64,000 nucleotides of DNA, taken from NCBI RefSeq assembly GCF_963681195.1, contig NZ_OY808997.1, positions 1,116,001-1,180,000 of the forward strand, in the 5' to 3' direction. Below, in pieces: positions 61,862 through 64,000 of this stretch (its first letter is position 1; each line of letters starts with the position of its first letter). The notes beneath the pieces were generated by a model. It saw only the letters and a list, made by a program, of their open reading frames with translations, did no database searches and was not told the DNA's origin. The translations under genes were made by a program, and so were the position numbers. This DNA is from Vibrio sp. 16 (GTDB lineage Bacteria; Pseudomonadota; Gammaproteobacteria; Enterobacterales; Vibrionaceae).

Positions 61862-62882
61862 CAGTTGCGTTAAATCCTATTACTACACCCAGTTCAATCG
61901 CCACTTCTTCGTGAATCAAATATTTTAACTGCTCTAACTTGTTGTAGTTCGAGTAAGCCACGCGATACCCGTCTTTCGATTGGAGCAAATCAAACAAACT
62001 GACGTCAACAGGCCATGTCTCAATCGTCATATCGAACTGCCTCAAGATACGGTTTGCCAGATCCGAATATCCTCTTTGGCGAAGCGATGCATCCAACCCT
62101 TGTCCATTTGCTAGATAGAGTTCTCGCAGTGCGATGACATTCGCTTTCAATTGCATCATCGATGTTTGAGAGCGCCAAGATTCAGCAAAGTAAGGTCGAG
62201 GTTGGCCAAATTTAGCCAATGGTCGACTCATTTTCTTCATGCTGTATTCGAGCTGGTTAGACAGCAAAGCGATGTACTCAGATGTCCATGCTTTGTCATC
62301 TAAGCGCTTCCAAGGATTCGTTTGCCATGCAGCGTAAATCGCATTGGCGTTGTTATTTAAGTTCTGGCTAATCGCGATTGCCGTTTGACAGACACGACTT
62401 TGAGGCGCGAGCGATGAGCTCTCATCATAGAGCAGCCATTCCAGTGAGCCTAGACCTTGAACCGTCACGCTTTGCTGCGCTATCTCGGATGCGGACCACG
62501 CTTTGTCCTGTCCAATTAGGCTCGACATCTTCCGCCCTGTGGTATTTTTTTTGTCTGGCCAAAATTGGACATTCCAGCTTTGTGCAAGTGCCGCCTCTGG
62601 GCCACGCTCTTGACCTTGCAGCGCCATCCAGCTTTCCATCGTGCTGCGCCACTGCTGTCGAGTAGCATCGAGCGACACTGATTCTGCACAATACTGTTCA
62701 AACTGACGACTCAACAAATCACTCTGCTGGGCAAATTTCTGAGCGGCATAATACTCGACTTGATAGACGCCTTGACTGGCATGATTCGTCTGCTCAGGCT
62801 CGGTGATTTTGTCTGACTGAGACTGACAACCAACGAGCCCCATCAATGCAATGGATGCTGCCGTTATCTGAAACCTATTCAT
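61851..62882 (-). CDS. Imelysin-family lipoprotein
   Basis: The 343-residue protein has a lipoprotein signal (GLVGC) and the all-helical imelysin pattern: a GQDKAW stretch, GLGSLEWLLYDE (about 147-158) and a C-terminal AIELGVVIGFNATDGD. Imelysins bind iron-related ligands through a GxHxxE motif; here the histidine position is serine (GSLEW). It lies between DUF1513 and the di-haem protein genes in the order known from other gammaproteobacteria. Confidence 0.87.
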   Translation of the reverse strand: MNRFQITAASIALMGLVGCQSQSDKITEPEQTNHASQGVYQVEYYAAQKFAQQSDLLSRQFEQYCAESVSLDATRQQWRSTMESWMALQGQERGPEAALAQSWNVQFWPDKKNTTGRKMSSLIGQDKAWSASEIAQQSVTVQGLGSLEWLLYDESSSLAPQSRVCQTAIAISQNLNNNANAIYAAWQTNPWKRLDDKAWTSEYIALLSNQLEYSMKKMSRPLAKFGQPRPYFAESWRSQTSMMQLKANVIALRELYLANGQGLDASLRQRGYSDLANRILRQFDMTIETWPVDVSLFDLLQSKDGYRVAYSNYNKLEQLKYLIHEEVAIELGVVIGFNATDGD

Positions 62883-62891
62883 GTTGAACCC

Positions 62892-64000
62892 TTACAGTGA
62901 GTTGAGAAATGCGATTAACGCATCACGCTCAGTTTGACTAAAAGTAAGCACCGTTTGCTTCGCGTTTTCCGCTTCTCCGCCATGCCAAAGCACCGCTTCC
63001 ATTAGGTTTCGCGCTCGTCCATCGTGTAGGAAATAGGTGTGTCCGTTGACTTCTTCAGTGTAACCGATACCCCAAAGCGGCGCCGTGCGCCATTCGCGCC
63101 CATTGGCTAGATACTCAGGTCTGTTATCCGCGAGCCCCTCTCCCATGTCATGAAGCAACATGTCGGTATAAGGGTGGATTATCTGATTTGAAAGCGCAGG
63201 CAGCCCTTCACGCTCGCCAGTTTTCACATTCGTCTTATGGCAACTCTCACAGCCCGCTTTCGCGAACAGCGCCTGGCCTTTTTGAACCAAAGGATCATCT
63301 AAGTTGCGACGGATTGGCACCGCTAAATGTTGTGAATAGAATTCGACAAAGTTGAGAATTTTTTCACTGACTTCCGGGTTACCGCCATTTGGCAACTCGT
63401 CACACAGTGTCTGACTGGCGGTGCAGTTCTCTTTCGGAAACAGATGGCTTGTTAGACCGACATCGCCGTTAAATGCAGCGGCATTTTGCTGCATTAAATT
63501 TGGCTGACCCGCTTTCCAGCCAAATCGGCCAATCGCAAAATCATTCGCTTGCACATCCCACACTTTGTTGGTTTTACCGGAGATCCCGTCACCATCTCGG
63601 TCTTGCTCGTCAGCCCATTGTTGCAAGGTTTCATCGGGAATACTCTCAAGTAAACCTAATCCAATCATGGGTGGCGCTACTCGAGCAGAAAACTGCGTGT
63701 CTGGGTGCATCGCTCCATAACCAAGCTCAGTAATTTCGAGCTTAGGTTTTCTCAACGTAACCACGGTGCCATCTTTGAACGTGACAGGATGATCACTGTA
63801 GGTGATTTTGATCTGTCCTTCAGGTGTTTGGTCTTGAAGCGCAAAATCTTGTAGCTGACCACCGTAAGTGGGTTCTGGGATAACACCATCTTTAATAAAT
63901 GCGGCTTTCTGCTCTGGCGTCATTGCAGGGATACTTAGCCTCACTAGCATAGAGACTGCATGCAAATCACCCTTTTCCGGTGGGTGCCCTCGACCATCTT
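62892..64000 (-). CDS. Di-haem oxidoreductase (DUF1111) family protein, partial
   Basis: The frame is open to the right edge, and the first visible residues (DGRGHPPEKGDLHAVSM) belong to this family, so the start is outside the window. A CxxCH haem site CESCHKTN and its distal part (HDMGEGLADNRPEY, WRTAPLWGIGYT, HDGRARNLMEAVLWHGGEA) mark DUF1111/MauG-like peroxidases. Its stop is 9 bases before the imelysin start. It would be periplasmic and probably oxidises or transports iron with the neighbours. Confidence 0.9.
   Translation of the reverse strand, partial: DGRGHPPEKGDLHAVSMLVRLSIPAMTPEQKAAFIKDGVIPEPTYGGQLQDFALQDQTPEGQIKITYSDHPVTFKDGTVVTLRKPKLEITELGYGAMHPDTQFSARVAPPMIGLGLLESIPDETLQQWADEQDRDGDGISGKTNKVWDVQANDFAIGRFGWKAGQPNLMQQNAAAFNGDVGLTSHLFPKENCTASQTLCDELPNGGNPEVSEKILNFVEFYSQHLAVPIRRNLDDPLVQKGQALFAKAGCESCHKTNVKTGEREGLPALSNQIIHPYTDMLLHDMGEGLADNRPEYLANGREWRTAPLWGIGYTEEVNGHTYFLHDGRARNLMEAVLWHGGEAENAKQTVLTFSQTERDALIAFLNSL

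Overview
The window is most likely chromosomal DNA of a Vibrio, probably of the Harveyi clade. That is an inference from gene content: rplY, VF530, Rof, the ycbB-ycbK-ycbL block, an imelysin/di-haem oxidoreductase cluster, ToxR/ToxS-type membrane regulators, TRAP and RND transporters, and intermediate GC. No rRNA, tRNA, CRISPR array or complete insertion sequence was seen.

Left part (1-9170). An RND efflux pump (adaptor 3902-5089, permease 847-3915) is bracketed by two paralogous pairs. Each pair is a winged-helix membrane regulator plus a small single-pass partner (ToxR/ToxS or VtrA/VtrC type): 5715-6380 with 5273-5722, and 154-843 with 1-164. The second regulator is fused to the pump operon with a 3-bp gap. 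A DedA-LssY membrane protein, a family 2 glycosyltransferase and rplY with a hairpin leader follow.

Accessory region (about 9258-20810). The DNA behind rplY is an integration hotspot. A 49-bp near-perfect direct repeat (9266 and 17592) begins inside the loop of the rplY terminator. A second 18-bp repeat (9402 and 17439) lies inside it. Between them are a 44-codon acidic protein, an amber-interrupted phage-like gene, a dif-like motif, a large SIR2-STAND-type putative defence protein in which the expected SIR2 histidine is asparagine, two tyrosine recombinases (one with a lambda-Xis-like excisionase), a structured non-coding stretch and a ParB-like protein. After the right repeat comes a 1.5-kb tandem duplication. 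Each unit holds a short orphan frame overlapping by ATGA a 328-329-residue protein that resembles an immunity protein. The two large proteins are nearly identical after about residue 80 and divergent before it.

Middle (21190-31990). This is a run of mostly single genes: peroxiredoxin, APH-like kinase, two RDD membrane proteins, hydrolases, an MFS transporter, VF530, a GNAT acetyltransferase, a DUF1826 protein with a strong Zur-type operator, and a Bor-like lipoprotein. A 59-codon coding remnant sits directly behind the kinase.

Right part (32111-64000). It contains an RstAB-like two-component system facing a lipoprotein gene, a histidine phosphatase, YjdM, a GST, Rof followed by a VOC-protein remnant, LysE-type and RarD-type exporters, a metzincin-like protease overlapping an acetyltransferase gene, a chemoreceptor, a solute-binding protein, a PilZ protein, an ArcD-like antiporter and a patatin. 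These are followed by a TRAP transporter (2-oxoacid type by sequence) co-oriented with its own Cache-domain sensor kinase and NarL-type regulator, a lysine/alanine-rich winged-helix protein, the LdtD/MepK/YcbL block, and the DUF1513-imelysin-DUF1111 cluster, which runs off the right edge.
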